Assembly (NCBI GenBank): GCA_900759335.1
Contig: CAAEUX010000083.1
Span: 1 to 20,988 of the forward strand
DNA: 20,988 bases
Origin: an uncultured Collinsella sp.
GTDB taxonomy: Bacteria > Actinomycetota > Coriobacteriia > Coriobacteriales > Coriobacteriaceae
Direction of reading: 5' to 3'
In this document: piece after piece, positions 5,482 to 14,102 of the stretch
Layout: each line of letters begins with the position of its first letter
Numbering within the stretch: position 1 is the stretch's first letter
Program-made: the position numbers and the translations under genes
The notes under the pieces: generated by a model
Told to the model about the DNA's origin: nothing
The model's database searches: none
The model's input: only the letters and a program-made list of their open reading frames with translations

Positions 5482-7842
5482 CTACACACGGCGCTTGAGT
5501 TGCGCTCCGCCTTCGCCGGGCATAAGACGGCGAGCGTCGTAGACCGAATCGACACTGCTGATGGAAGCCAGCAGCGGATCCAGACCACTCGCGTCCGAGA
5601 TCTCGACCATAAAGCGCAGGGTTGCAATACCCTCGCGGTTGGTCGACGTGGCGGCAGAAAGGATATTGCCGCCCGCATCGCCAATGGCAATGGTGACATC
5701 CTTGAGCAGGCCCATACGGTCCAAGCACTCGACCACGATCTCGACCTGGAAGAGGGTGTCGGCAGCGCCGTCCCACTCCACATCAATCATGCGCTCGGGA
5801 TGTTCCATAAGACCCTTGACGTTAGGGCAGTTGGCGCGATGCACCGAAACGCCACGACCGCGCGTGATGAAGCCGACGATGTCGTCGCCCGTCACGGGGT
5901 TGCAGCAATGAGCCAGACGGACCAGCAGGCCGCTGTTGCTCTCGCCCTTGACGATAATGCCGTTACTGGCGCTCTTGCCGCGCTTTTGCGGCTTGCGGTT
6001 GGAGCCGCGAGCGGGCTGCTTCACGACCTCGGCGATAGCCTCGGCCTTGGTGAGCTGTTCCTCGGGCTTGGGGTCCAAGATTTGCTCGACCTTATTGCCC
6101 ACAGCGCGCGGGGCAACCTTGCCGGCGCCGACGGCGGCAAACAGGTCCTCGAGCTGCTTGTAGTTAAACTGCTCCGCCACGGCGTTGAGCGCACGCGTGG
6201 ATCGCGGCGTAGAGATGCCATACCCGCGCTTGCGCAGGTCCTTGGCCAGTATATCGCGGCCAGCAGCGGCGTCATCGTCTTTGGTCGCGGCGGCGAAGTA
6301 ACGGCGAATCTTCGACTTGGCCGAAGGTGTCTTGACGATCTTGAGCCAATCACGCGACGGCTTGGAACTCTTGTTGGTCAGGATTTCAACGCGGTCGCCC
6401 GTCTTGATCTCGTGCGTGAGCGGGGCCACTGCACCGTTGATCTTAGCGCCGACGCAGTGGTTGCCCACCTCGGTGTGAACGGCGTAGGCAAAGTCGAGCG
6501 GCGTGGAGCCGGCACGAAGCGCCATGACCTCGCCCTTGGGTGTAAAGACGAAGATCTCCTGGTCGAACAGATCGACCTTCAGCGAGTGCAGGTATTCCTT
6601 GGCGTCCGTAATCTCGTCAGAAGCCGCCCAATCGAGCGAATGTTTGAGCCAGTTAATCTGGTCGTCCAGACGCTGGGCATCATTGGTCTTAGACGCAGAT
6701 GATCCGCCCGACTTCTTATAGAGCCAGTGGGCGGCAATGCCGTACTCGGCCTGCTCATGCATCTCGTAGGTTCGAATCTGAATCTCGAGCGGGCGGGCCG
6801 TGGGGCCGATAACCGTCGTGTGGAGTGACTGGTAGTTATTGACCTTGGGCATGGCGATATAGTCTTTAAAGCGACCGGGCATGGGGTGCCATAGTGTGTG
6901 CACCGCGCCAAGCGTGGAGTAGCAATCGCGCACCGAATGGGCGATGACGCGCAGCGCCACCAGGTCGTAAATCTCGGAGAACTCCTTACCCTTGCGCTTC
7001 ATCTTTTGGTAGATGGACCAATAGTGCTTGGAGCGGCCATTGATCTGGAAGCCCTCCAGGCCAATGCGGTTGAGCTCGTCGGTGAGCGTCTTGATGGTCT
7101 CGGCCAGATAGCGCTCGCGAACCTCGCGCGACTCAGCCACCATACGCGCGATGCGCTGGTAGGCATCGGGCTCCAGGTAGAAGAAGGACAGGTCCTCGAG
7201 CTCCCATTTAATGGAGCTCATGCCCAGACGGTCGGCCAGGGGCGCATACACGTCCATGGTCTCACGGGCCTTAAACAGGCGACGGTCCTCGCGAAGGGCC
7301 GCCAACGTACGCATGTTATGCAGGCGGTCGGCAAGTTTGACGATGATAACGCGGATGTCCTTGGACATGGCGAGGAACATCTTGCGCAGCGTGAGGGCCT
7401 GCTTCTCGTCCATGCTGTCGACTTCGATGTTTGTGAGCTTGGTCACGCCATCGACGAGCTCGGCCACCGTATCGCCAAACAGGCTTGACACATCGGCAAG
7501 CGAGGTCTCGGTATCCTCGACGGTATCGTGCAGCAGCGCGGCGCACACCACATCGCAGTCCATCTTGAGATCGGCCAAAATGATGGCCACCTCGACGGGA
7601 TGGTTAATGTACATCTCGCCCGAGCGGCGCTTTTGGTTGCAGTGCTTCTCGGCAGCAAAGCAATAGGCCTGCTCCACCTTAGAGAAGTCGTCCTCATTCA
7701 TATATTTGAGGCACAGGCGCTCCAGCTTGTCGTAGCTGTCCGCCATAATCTCGGGTGGCAGCTCATCGGCATGCTTATAGTGCTCCATCTCCGAAAAAGG
7801 CTGGAGGGTGGAATCATGGGCGGTACGGGCTGCGGCATCCAT
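5482..7842 (-). CDS. rel: Bifunctional (p)ppGpp synthetase/hydrolase (RelA/SpoT family)
   Basis: Stringent-response enzyme that makes (p)ppGpp from ATP and GDP/GTP on starved ribosomes and also degrades it. The 786 residues show the full Rel layout. The HD hydrolase domain (about 60-200) has NHP at 80-82, HD at 105-106 in LLHDTVEDT, and LADRLHNMRT at 170-179. The synthetase domain (about 260-375) has EIYDLVALRVI and the G-loop region GRFKDYIAMPKVNNYQSLHTTV; RFKD is the form found in bifunctional enzymes rather than E. coli RelA. EYGIAAHWLYK follows, then TGS (about 428-490), a Cys-Cys motif AHCCNPVTGDDIVGF (644-658), and a C-terminal ACT domain (about 697-775). All HD residues are intact, so hydrolysis should work. 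The ATG follows a GGGGA site. It starts 15 nt after the RecJ fusion gene, which suggests one operon. Confidence 0.97.
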   Translation of the reverse strand: MDAAARTAHDSTLQPFSEMEHYKHADELPPEIMADSYDKLERLCLKYMNEDDFSKVEQAYCFAAEKHCNQKRRSGEMYINHPVEVAIILADLKMDCDVVCAALLHDTVEDTETSLADVSSLFGDTVAELVDGVTKLTNIEVDSMDEKQALTLRKMFLAMSKDIRVIIVKLADRLHNMRTLAALREDRRLFKARETMDVYAPLADRLGMSSIKWELEDLSFFYLEPDAYQRIARMVAESREVRERYLAETIKTLTDELNRIGLEGFQINGRSKHYWSIYQKMKRKGKEFSEIYDLVALRVIAHSVRDCYSTLGAVHTLWHPMPGRFKDYIAMPKVNNYQSLHTTVIGPTARPLEIQIRTYEMHEQAEYGIAAHWLYKKSGGSSASKTNDAQRLDDQINWLKHSLDWAASDEITDAKEYLHSLKVDLFDQEIFVFTPKGEVMALRAGSTPLDFAYAVHTEVGNHCVGAKINGAVAPLTHEIKTGDRVEILTNKSSKPSRDWLKIVKTPSAKSKIRRYFAAATKDDDAAAGRDILAKDLRKRGYGISTPRSTRALNAVAEQFNYKQLEDLFAAVGAGKVAPRAVGNKVEQILDPKPEEQLTKAEAIAEVVKQPARGSNRKPQKRGKSASNGIIVKGESNSGLLVRLAHCCNPVTGDDIVGFITRGRGVSVHRANCPNVKGLMEHPERMIDVEWDGAADTLFQVEIVVECLDRMGLLKDVTIAIGDAGGNILSAATSTNREGIATLRFMVEISDASGLDPLLASISSVDSVYDARRLMPGEGGAQLKRRV

Positions 7843-7857
7843 CGAGGTCCCCTTCCC

Positions 7858-10800
7858 CTAGGCCCGCGGTACGATCGGGCGGTTAACTTTGGCTAGCATA
7901 TCAGAAGCGCACGAATCGAGTGCCCAGCTCCGGAAAGCCGAGAACTCCATGCGTGAGCGCAGACCCTCCAAATAGCGAATTGACCTGCTCAATTGCACGC
8001 GGCCGGGGTTTTCGGCCATCGCGATGCGACGGGTGTCGTCAAACCCCGAAACGCGACAGAAACCAAGCTCTTCGAAGATTCCCAGGCCGCTTGCCACCGA
8101 GCGCTCGTCAACCGGCGTGCGCGCGTCGATGGCGAGGCACATCTGCGCGATATCGATATCGCTCGCACTAAACGAGTCGTCTCCGGTCTTGCCGCGGTTG
8201 GAGCGCCACATAGTCTGCAGCGCTCGATAGAGCGTGACGAGCTCGTCGCGCTCGGGCGCGTAGCAGTCGAGCAGGCGCTCGTTGATGCGGGCGTCACGCG
8301 ACGAATAGAGCAAGTGAATCACGGCAGGTTGGCCGTCGCGACCGGCGCGTCCGCTCATCTGGTTGAACTCAATGCTGCCAAACGGCATGTGGTAGAGCAC
8401 GACATGGCGAATATCGGGCAGGTTGACGCCCTCACCAAAGGCAGAGGTCGAAACGATGCAGCTGAGGCTTCCGTCACGAAACGCTTCCTCGACACGGCGA
8501 CGATCGGAGCGCGCAAGTCCCGCGTTATAGAACGCGATGCGGGTCGCGCAATCGGGTACCCGCTTGCGCAGCGTCTTGGCAAGCGCCACGGACTGGTCGC
8601 GCGAGTTGACGTAGATGACGGTCTTCTCCCCCGTAGCCACGATTGACACCAGGCGGTTCTCGCGGCTCGCAAGATCTCGGTCATCCTCGAGCTGCAAGTT
8701 CTCGCGCACCGTCTCGTCGACCACCGTACGGGTAATCGGCAGCACGCGGGCGAGCTCGGCCACAACCGGAGCCGTTGCGGTGGCAGTCGTGGCCAGAACG
8801 ACCGGGTCGCCCAGGGCCTTGAGGATATCGGGCATGTCGAGATAGGCGCTGCGGTCACCGCCCTTGGCAAGACCGGCATGATGTGCCTCATCGATGACGA
8901 CAAAACCGATGCGTCCCGAACGCGCAAAGCGGTCGCGGTGAATGGACAGGAACTCAGGCGTCGTGAGCACGATGCCGGTGCGGCCCGAAGCCAAGCCGGC
9001 AAACACGTCATCGCGTGCCGCTTCCACGGTCTCGCCGGTCAGCACGCCAACGCCAATGCCGAGCGCGGCCATCGTCGACGAGAGGTGATAGGCCTGGTCG
9101 GCAACGAGCGCGCGCAGCGGATAGACAAAGATGCTCGCACGCCCACGAAGGACCGCCTCACGCGCGGCATGCACATGGAAGATAAGAGACTTGCCGCGCC
9201 CCGTTCCCATAACGGCCAGAACACTTTGGTGATCGGCCAGGGCATCGAGCGCCTCGACCTGCGCGCGGTGCGGCTGGTTCGAGCCGATAAAGCTATGGAT
9301 AAGCGAGCGCGTCAGCTCGGTATAGGAAAGCTGGGCGAGCGTTTGGCGCTTGCGGGACTCCAGACGAAGACCGGCGTCCGCAGGCTCCACGCCGCGGCGA
9401 AGCTCACATGCCGGGTCGTCAACGCTGGGCGCCGTGGTATCGCGGACCAAGACATCCTTGATCATGAGCTTTGGCTTTACGCGACCTTGCCAATGCTCGG
9501 CCACGGCCTCGAACACCAAATCGACGGCGCTATCGCAATTGATGAGCTTATCGATCTGCGGCACGCGGAACATAATGGCCGGCACACTCGCGGCGCCATC
9601 GGTCGCCACGAAGCGCATATGCTCGCCGGTTTTGCCCACCACAGCGCGATCGCACATTGTCACGCCCTCGGCAGCCAGAAGCGGCACCTTGTTGCCCTGG
9701 CCAAACGGCTCAAGACGGGAGATCTGCTCGATGGTCTCGATATTTAGCTCGGAGAGGTCGACGGTGGCGGCAACCTCGTCAGTGTCCTCAAAGTCCTCGG
9801 CGGGAAGCTCGGACAGCACGGCGGATAGGCGACGACGGAACTCGTCGAGCTTGGACGCCTCGATGGTCACGCCCACCGCACCCGCATGCCCGCCGCGACG
9901 AATCAGCAGATCGGAGCAGCGTTCTACGGCGTCGAACAGGTTGACCTTGCCCACCGAGCGACCCGAACCGCGAGCGATACCGTCTTCGATCGAGAACAGC
10001 AGCGCCGGCACGTGATAACGGTTGGTCAGGCGGCTTGCCACGATGCCCTTGACGCCCTCGTGCCAGCCCTCGCCACCCACGACGATTGCGCGACCGCCAT
10101 CATAGGTCTCCTCGACCTTTGCCATGGCATCGCGTGTGAGCTCTGCCTCGATCTCGCGACGCTGACGGTTGATCTCCTCGAGCTCGGCCGCCAGCGCGCT
10201 TGCCTCGATAGGATCGCGGGCAAGCAGCAGGTCGAGCGCCAGCTTGGGATCGGCCATGCGGCCGGCGGCGTTCAAGCGGGGAATGAGCGAAAACGACAGG
10301 CCATCGGCCGTAATGCTAGAGAGGTCGGCCTTGGCGAGCGCGGCCAGCGCGATATAGCCGGGGCGGGCGGTCACGCGCATCTGCTGGATGCCCTCGGCGA
10401 CCAGCGCGCGGTTCTCGGGCGTCAGCGGCATCATGTCGGACACGGTGCCAAGCGCCGCGACCTCGATCAGCGAACGCCAATACGACGGCTTGCCCAGGCG
10501 CTCGCCCAGGACCTGCACCAGCTTGAGCGCCACGCCGGCACCGGCAAGCTCGCGCGAGGGACCCTCGTCCTCGAGCTTAGGGTCGGTCAGGGGCACGCCC
10601 TGCGGCACCTGGTCGGACGGCTCGTGATGGTCCGTGACCACCAGATCGATCCCCAGGCTCTCCAGATAGGAGACTTCTTCCTTGGCGGCAATGCCGTTAT
10701 CGACGGTCACGATCAGCTGAGGATGAGCGAGCTCGTTAACGCGGTCGAGCGCCGCGCGAGAAAGACCGTAGCCCTCATCAAAGCGATGCGGAATAAACGG

Positions 10801-11145
10801 CGTGACATCGGCGCCAAACGTGCGCAGTGCCTCGGTCAACAGGCAGGTCGACGTAATACCGTCAACGTCAAAATCGCCAAAGACCGCGATGTGCTCGTGG
10901 TTACGAATAGCACGCTCGACGCGGTCGGCAACGACCGACATGCCCGGGATAATGAGTGGGTCGGCCCAGTCGCGATCGAGTGAAGGCGTCAAAAACAGCT
11001 GACCTTCTTCGATGGATGTAATGCCGTGCGCAACCATAATGCGCGCCACCAGCCCGGGTATGCCCAGGCCAGCCGAAAGCTCCTTTTCGAGCTCGGGGTT
11101 TTGCTGAGCGACCGCCCAGCGATGCGTCGTCTTAAGCGATGACAT
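7858..11145 (-). CDS. recJ: RecJ exonuclease fused to a RecQ-like SF2 helicase
   Basis: 1,095 residues, about twice normal RecJ. The N-terminal ~570 residues are RecJ, the 5'-3' single-strand DNA exonuclease of recombination repair: DHH motifs FGDFDVDG (89-96), VTVDNG, VTDHHEP (170-176), GTVSDMMPL, NAAGRM, then the DHHA1 part (GGEGWHEGVKGIVASRL, GSGRS, GGHAGAVG) and an OB-like segment (about 460-570). After a linker comes a full superfamily 2 helicase: Walker A GTGRGKS (647-653), DEAH (752-755), TATATA (about 787-792), and motif VI QMSGRAGRDG (929-938), most like RecQ. The RecQ four-Cys zinc domain and a clear HRDC are not seen; the last ~140 residues are unassigned. The ATG at 11145 is chosen over an upstream GTG at 11190 because only the former has a GAGGG site nearby. 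It is first in a probable operon with rel. Confidence 0.9.
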   Translation of the reverse strand: MSSLKTTHRWAVAQQNPELEKELSAGLGIPGLVARIMVAHGITSIEEGQLFLTPSLDRDWADPLIIPGMSVVADRVERAIRNHEHIAVFGDFDVDGITSTCLLTEALRTFGADVTPFIPHRFDEGYGLSRAALDRVNELAHPQLIVTVDNGIAAKEEVSYLESLGIDLVVTDHHEPSDQVPQGVPLTDPKLEDEGPSRELAGAGVALKLVQVLGERLGKPSYWRSLIEVAALGTVSDMMPLTPENRALVAEGIQQMRVTARPGYIALAALAKADLSSITADGLSFSLIPRLNAAGRMADPKLALDLLLARDPIEASALAAELEEINRQRREIEAELTRDAMAKVEETYDGGRAIVVGGEGWHEGVKGIVASRLTNRYHVPALLFSIEDGIARGSGRSVGKVNLFDAVERCSDLLIRRGGHAGAVGVTIEASKLDEFRRRLSAVLSELPAEDFEDTDEVAATVDLSELNIETIEQISRLEPFGQGNKVPLLAAEGVTMCDRAVVGKTGEHMRFVATDGAASVPAIMFRVPQIDKLINCDSAVDLVFEAVAEHWQGRVKPKLMIKDVLVRDTTAPSVDDPACELRRGVEPADAGLRLESRKRQTLAQLSYTELTRSLIHSFIGSNQPHRAQVEALDALADHQSVLAVMGTGRGKSLIFHVHAAREAVLRGRASIFVYPLRALVADQAYHLSSTMAALGIGVGVLTGETVEAARDDVFAGLASGRTGIVLTTPEFLSIHRDRFARSGRIGFVVIDEAHHAGLAKGGDRSAYLDMPDILKALGDPVVLATTATATAPVVAELARVLPITRTVVDETVRENLQLEDDRDLASRENRLVSIVATGEKTVIYVNSRDQSVALAKTLRKRVPDCATRIAFYNAGLARSDRRRVEEAFRDGSLSCIVSTSAFGEGVNLPDIRHVVLYHMPFGSIEFNQMSGRAGRDGQPAVIHLLYSSRDARINERLLDCYAPERDELVTLYRALQTMWRSNRGKTGDDSFSASDIDIAQMCLAIDARTPVDERSVASGLGIFEELGFCRVSGFDDTRRIAMAENPGRVQLSRSIRYLEGLRSRMEFSAFRSWALDSCASDMLAKVNRPIVPRA

Positions 11146-11217
11146 AGGCACCCACCCTCGATAGGGGCAGGTCGCCGCGATACCTCTCACGGTTCATAGC
11201 GATGAGTCCTCTGTGTA

Positions 11218-11235
11218 TGCCCGCTTCGGCAGGCA
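11218..11235 (-). other. Hairpin in the recJ leader
   Basis: On the minus strand TGCCTGC and GCGGGCA form a 7-bp stem (one G-U) around a CGAA loop, between the predicted transcription start and the recJ start. No U-tract follows, so it is not a terminator. Confidence 0.45.
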
Positions 11236-11253
11236 GATCTGTTGAACGGATTT

Positions 11254-11259
11254 ATTATA
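11254..11259 (-). promoter_or_regulatory. Consensus -10 (TATAAT) of the recJ-rel unit
   Basis: A perfect TATAAT on the minus strand lies about 110 nt before the recJ ATG. The -35 position, CGATTG at 17 nt, is poor. Confidence 0.5.
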
Positions 11260-11324
11260 CCGTGCAGCGCGGACGCCAATCGCCGCAGCACGCCGCGGTT
11301 TCGGTAAACGCTGCCGGTAATACC

Positions 11325-11339
11325 CTCGAAATATTCGAG
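11325..11339. promoter_or_regulatory. Palindrome upstream of the BASS transporter gene
   Basis: CTCGAA-ATA-TTCGAG is a perfect 6-bp inverted repeat in the divergent promoter region, about 80 nt before the transporter ATG. It could be a dimeric regulator site. A looser GACGC/GCGTC repeat follows at about 11350-11370. Confidence 0.35.
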
Positions 11340-11420
11340 CGTTTCTGACGCACGGACGCATGCGAGCGTCTAGCATATCCATTCAAAACGGATTCACGAG
11401 CAAAGGGAGTCACAGAGCAT

Positions 11421-12419
11421 ATGAAGCAATGGGTTGGACTGGGCAAATTTCTCGCGGGACACATGCAGGTCATCGTTCCGATTTGCGTGGCGCTCGGCGT
11501 GCTCTTTCCCCAGCAGATCGGCGTTCTCAAGCCCATCGTTCCCGCCCTTTTCGCCTTTATGACGTTCCAAGGTGCGCTGAGCAACACCTTCCATCAGGTG
11601 GCCGAGGTGCTCCGCCGTCCCCTGCATCTGATTTTGGCGTTAATTGTCTCGGCTGTGCTCATCCCCATCGCGGCGTATGCCATGGGCTCACTGTTCTTTG
11701 GTTCCAACCCCAACCTTGTCTGCGGCATCGTGCTCGAGTACAGCGTACCCGTGGCAGTCACTGCCTTTATGTGGATTAGCATGTTCGGCGGCAACGGCCC
11801 GCTCGCGCTCACCATTATCCTGACGTCCTCGGTTATCTCGCCTGTGACGATTCCTCTTACGCTCAAGCTCCTGCTGGGCGCCACCGTCTCGATCGATGTG
11901 CCGAGCATGATGCAAGACATGGCCTTTATGATCGCCATCCCCGCCGTACTCGGTATCGTCATTAACGAACTCACGCGCGGCTGGGGTCATGAGAAACTCT
12001 CCCCCGCGCTCTCGCCCGCCTGCAAGTTCATGATGATGGGGGTCATCGCGTCCAACTCCACCGCCATGAGCGAGTACGTGCTGCACATGAACACGGTGCG
12101 CCTGGAAGTCGCCCTCTTTATCCTTTCGTTCGCCATCAGTGGCTTTATCATCGGCATCCTGGTCGCCCGTGCGCTGCATCTGCCGTATAGCGAGACGACT
12201 ACCATGTGCTTTACCTGCGGCATGCGCAATATCTCTTCGGGCGCCGTCATCGCCACGCAGTATTTTCCCGGCGAGGTCGTATTCCCCGTCATGTGCGGTA
12301 CGCTGTTTCAACAGGTGCTGGCCTCGATTATCGGACATCTCTTTGAGCGCCTGACCGGCGAGGAGCGCGCCGCCCAGCGCAAGCGCGTCGAGGCCGGCCG
12401 CGATGCAATGGCGCGCTAA
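11421..12419 (+). CDS. BASS-family (bile acid:sodium symporter type) transporter
   Basis: 332 residues, a highly hydrophobic inner-membrane protein with roughly nine to ten membrane segments (for example about 15-33, 65-90, 118-140, 166-184, 222-245 and 290-310). The conserved BASS/SBF features are a negatively charged residue in EYSVPVAVTAFMW (about 105-117) and the glycine-rich CGMRNISSGAVIATQYFP (about 264-281), matching the GMRN-gavla region of the family. Members move organic anions such as bile acids, pantothenate or 2-keto acids with sodium; the substrate here is not readable. The tail after residue 310 is charged and cytoplasmic. The ribosome site is weak: AGGGAG lies about 11 nt before the ATG. 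It stands alone on the plus strand, divergent from recJ and convergent with the GalT-like gene. Confidence 0.85.
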   Translation: MKQWVGLGKFLAGHMQVIVPICVALGVLFPQQIGVLKPIVPALFAFMTFQGALSNTFHQVAEVLRRPLHLILALIVSAVLIPIAAYAMGSLFFGSNPNLVCGIVLEYSVPVAVTAFMWISMFGGNGPLALTIILTSSVISPVTIPLTLKLLLGATVSIDVPSMMQDMAFMIAIPAVLGIVINELTRGWGHEKLSPALSPACKFMMMGVIASNSTAMSEYVLHMNTVRLEVALFILSFAISGFIIGILVARALHLPYSETTTMCFTCGMRNISSGAVIATQYFPGEVVFPVMCGTLFQQVLASIIGHLFERLTGEERAAQRKRVEAGRDAMAR

Positions 12420-12437
12420 ACCGTCCGCAGTGTGCGG

Positions 12438-12461
12438 GCGCTCACTTTACGATGTGAGCGC
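12438..12461. terminator. 8-bp hairpin between convergent genes, spanning a stop codon
   Basis: GCGCTCAC and GTGAGCGC (12438-12445 with 12454-12461) flank an 8-nt loop containing the stop of the minus-strand GalT-like gene. A smaller CCGCA/TGCGG hairpin lies at about 12425-12437, just after the transporter stop. Neither has a T-run, so any termination role is tentative. Confidence 0.4.
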
Positions 12462-13247
12462 CTCCAGATGTGCGCGGAGTCGCTCCGTATCGACATCGAG
12501 CGTGGTCTCAGCATTGACCTGAGCCAGCCGATACCCGACAAAGTAGGGCGAAACCACCCAACGCGGCAGCGCCTTGGCAATGGTCCGACCGTCCATGTGG
12601 TAGAAGAACAAGTTGTACGACTCTGCGCGACCACCATGGTGCTCGTTCAGGATATAGCGCAGAGCTACCTGAATCGCATCGGCGAAGAGGTCCGTCTCGG
12701 CTTGGTCTCTCGTGTCATCGCTGGCGGCGATTCCCTGCGGGGCTGAAATGTTGACCTCAAAGAACCCCATGATCGGTTCGGTTGAGATGTTGACCGCGAT
12801 TCTCCCCTGTTGCCAGACATTGATGCCTTCGAAATTGACAGAAGTCAGCGAAGTGTAGCCGTCTTCCTGCTCCAAACCCACAATCTGCATGTGTGGATGG
12901 ACGAGGCTGCCGCCCGAAAGCGGGCCTTTGTTCTTGTACATGAGCACACTGCGGTACTGTTGGGAATCGATCATCTGCTGCCAACAGCCCAGGGCAAACC
13001 GCATCACATGATGCAGCTCATCCGGTTCATAGGTCACCAGGTCGGCGTCGTGATTGACAGACTCGATCAATACGGTCTGACGTGTGGCCCGCAAGGTCTT
13101 GAACTTATTCTCGAGCCAGATGCAGTCACCATCGCGCTGGATGATGTTGGCAAGCCCCTCCGTGTCGCAAAAGGGGCACGCGGTGCCAGGGCGACGATTA
13201 TCGTCGGGCTTACCGCTCGCCTGTTGAACGTCAAATACCAACGCCAC
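12447..13247 (-). CDS. GalT/HIT-superfamily protein (DUF4931-like)
   Basis: 266 residues. The protein resembles galactose-1-phosphate uridylyltransferase and the wider HIT superfamily. It has an N-terminal CPFC (24-27) that could hold zinc, an ENKFKTLRA segment (46-54) like the GalT ENxFPAL region, and an active-site motif LVHPHMQIVG (115-124) in which the second His is the expected nucleophile. Such enzymes transfer or hydrolyse nucleotides through a covalent histidine; the substrate is unknown, and no galactose genes are nearby, so it is not called GalT. The start is GTG at 13247. Its GGAGG site, 8 nt upstream, lies inside the last codons of cutC, leaving a 3-nt gap, so translation is probably coupled to cutC. 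Confidence 0.8.
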   Translation of the reverse strand: MALVFDVQQASGKPDDNRRPGTACPFCDTEGLANIIQRDGDCIWLENKFKTLRATRQTVLIESVNHDADLVTYEPDELHHVMRFALGCWQQMIDSQQYRSVLMYKNKGPLSGGSLVHPHMQIVGLEQEDGYTSLTSVNFEGINVWQQGRIAVNISTEPIMGFFEVNISAPQGIAASDDTRDQAETDLFADAIQVALRYILNEHHGGRAESYNLFFYHMDGRTIAKALPRWVVSPYFVGYRLAQVNAETTLDVDTERLRAHLEALTS

Positions 13248-13250
13248 GGG

Positions 13251-13928
13251 TTATACCTCCAGCGGCACGATCTTGGTGCCATGGAGCTCGAAGACGTCTA
13301 GCGCCGCTGCGACCGCGTCGCGATTTGCCGTAGTGATGCCGCCGCCGGGAAGGATGGTCAAACGATCGCCCGCATACTCGATTAAACGAGCCAGGTGATC
13401 GAAATTATCCTCAATCGACGTACCGGCAGCGCCGCCATGCGTGAGGATGCGCGTAACGCCGCAGTCGGCAAGTGTATCAATCGCATCGAGCTGAGCCTCG
13501 GGCGAGAGCTGGTCAAACGCCATGTGGAAGGTGATGTCGATGGACTCGCGCTTACATTCCTCGGTCGCGCAGCCCGTAGCCATAACGAGGGCGCCGAGGG
13601 TGAGCTCGTCGAGCGCCCAGCCGCCGGCAAAGGGCTTGCAGCAGCCAAAGACCAGGCCGTCAACGCCGGCGCTCACAGCAAGGCCCAGGTCCATCTCCAT
13701 CATGCGCAGCTCGTCCTGGTTGTAATGAAAGTCGCCACCACGCGGACGGATCATGCACATCACTCGCGCGTCATGCTCGTGAGCGTAGCTGACTGTAGCG
13801 CTAATAACGCCGGCGGAAGGCGTGGTGCCACCGACGGCGAGGTTGTCACACAGCTCAATGCGCCCCGCACCGGCCTCGATGGCCGCCGGCACTCGCTCAA
13901 AGTTCTCGGCACAAAACTCGTACAGCAT
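13251..13928 (-). CDS. cutC: CutC family TIM-barrel protein
   Basis: 225 residues, matching the family. Conserved blocks are RIELCDNLAVGGTTPS (23-38), MIRPRGGDFHY (59-69), the FHMAFD strand (usually FHRAFD), RILTHGG, LTILPGGGI and FELHGTKIV. CutC was linked to copper tolerance in E. coli, but that role has since been questioned, so the molecular function is uncertain. The start at 13928 gives the standard family N-terminus (MLYEFCAENF); the sequence further upstream lacks homology and runs into palindromic DNA. Only a weak GGGGG precedes the ATG. The gene is followed after 3 nt by the GalT-like gene, whose ribosome site overlaps the cutC end, so the two form one unit. Confidence 0.9.
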   Translation of the reverse strand: MLYEFCAENFERVPAAIEAGAGRIELCDNLAVGGTTPSAGVISATVSYAHEHDARVMCMIRPRGGDFHYNQDELRMMEMDLGLAVSAGVDGLVFGCCKPFAGGWALDELTLGALVMATGCATEECKRESIDITFHMAFDQLSPEAQLDAIDTLADCGVTRILTHGGAAGTSIEDNFDHLARLIEYAGDRLTILPGGGITTANRDAVAAALDVFELHGTKIVPLEV

Positions 13929-13988
13929 AGATAGGCCCCCAAAGACAGCAGATGTTTTCCGACGGGCATTGTCACACATCCCCATGAA

Positions 13989-14053
13989 GTTGCGGTGGAA
14001 TAGGGACTGTTTTGGCCTCTTAGACTCCCATTTAGTCCCTATTCCACCGCAAC
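13989..14053. repeat. Perfect 20-bp inverted repeat upstream of cutC
   Basis: The arms 13989-14008 and 14034-14053 are exactly complementary over 20 bp (they begin GTTGCGGTGG and end CCACCGCAAC) and flank a 25-nt loop. No coding frame or U-tract goes with it, and it lies some 60 nt before the cutC start. It looks like a dispersed palindromic element or a hairpin in the cutC leader. Confidence 0.8.
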
Positions 14054-14102
14054 ATAAAGGGGGCAGAACCACAGTAACGCCGCAGGCAGAGGACCGACAG
14101 CG

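Noticed and set aside
5500..6702. Plus-strand open frame of 400 codons opposite rel
   Set aside because: Antisense shadow of the rel C-terminal half, with no start signals.
11194..11382. Minus-strand 62-codon frame upstream of recJ
   Set aside because: No ribosome site, crosses the TATAAT promoter and leader hairpin, basic low-complexity product.
12447..13247. Calling the GalT-like gene galT
   Set aside because: The HPHMQ and CPFC motifs support the superfamily only; there are no Leloir-pathway neighbours and the protein is shorter than true GalT.
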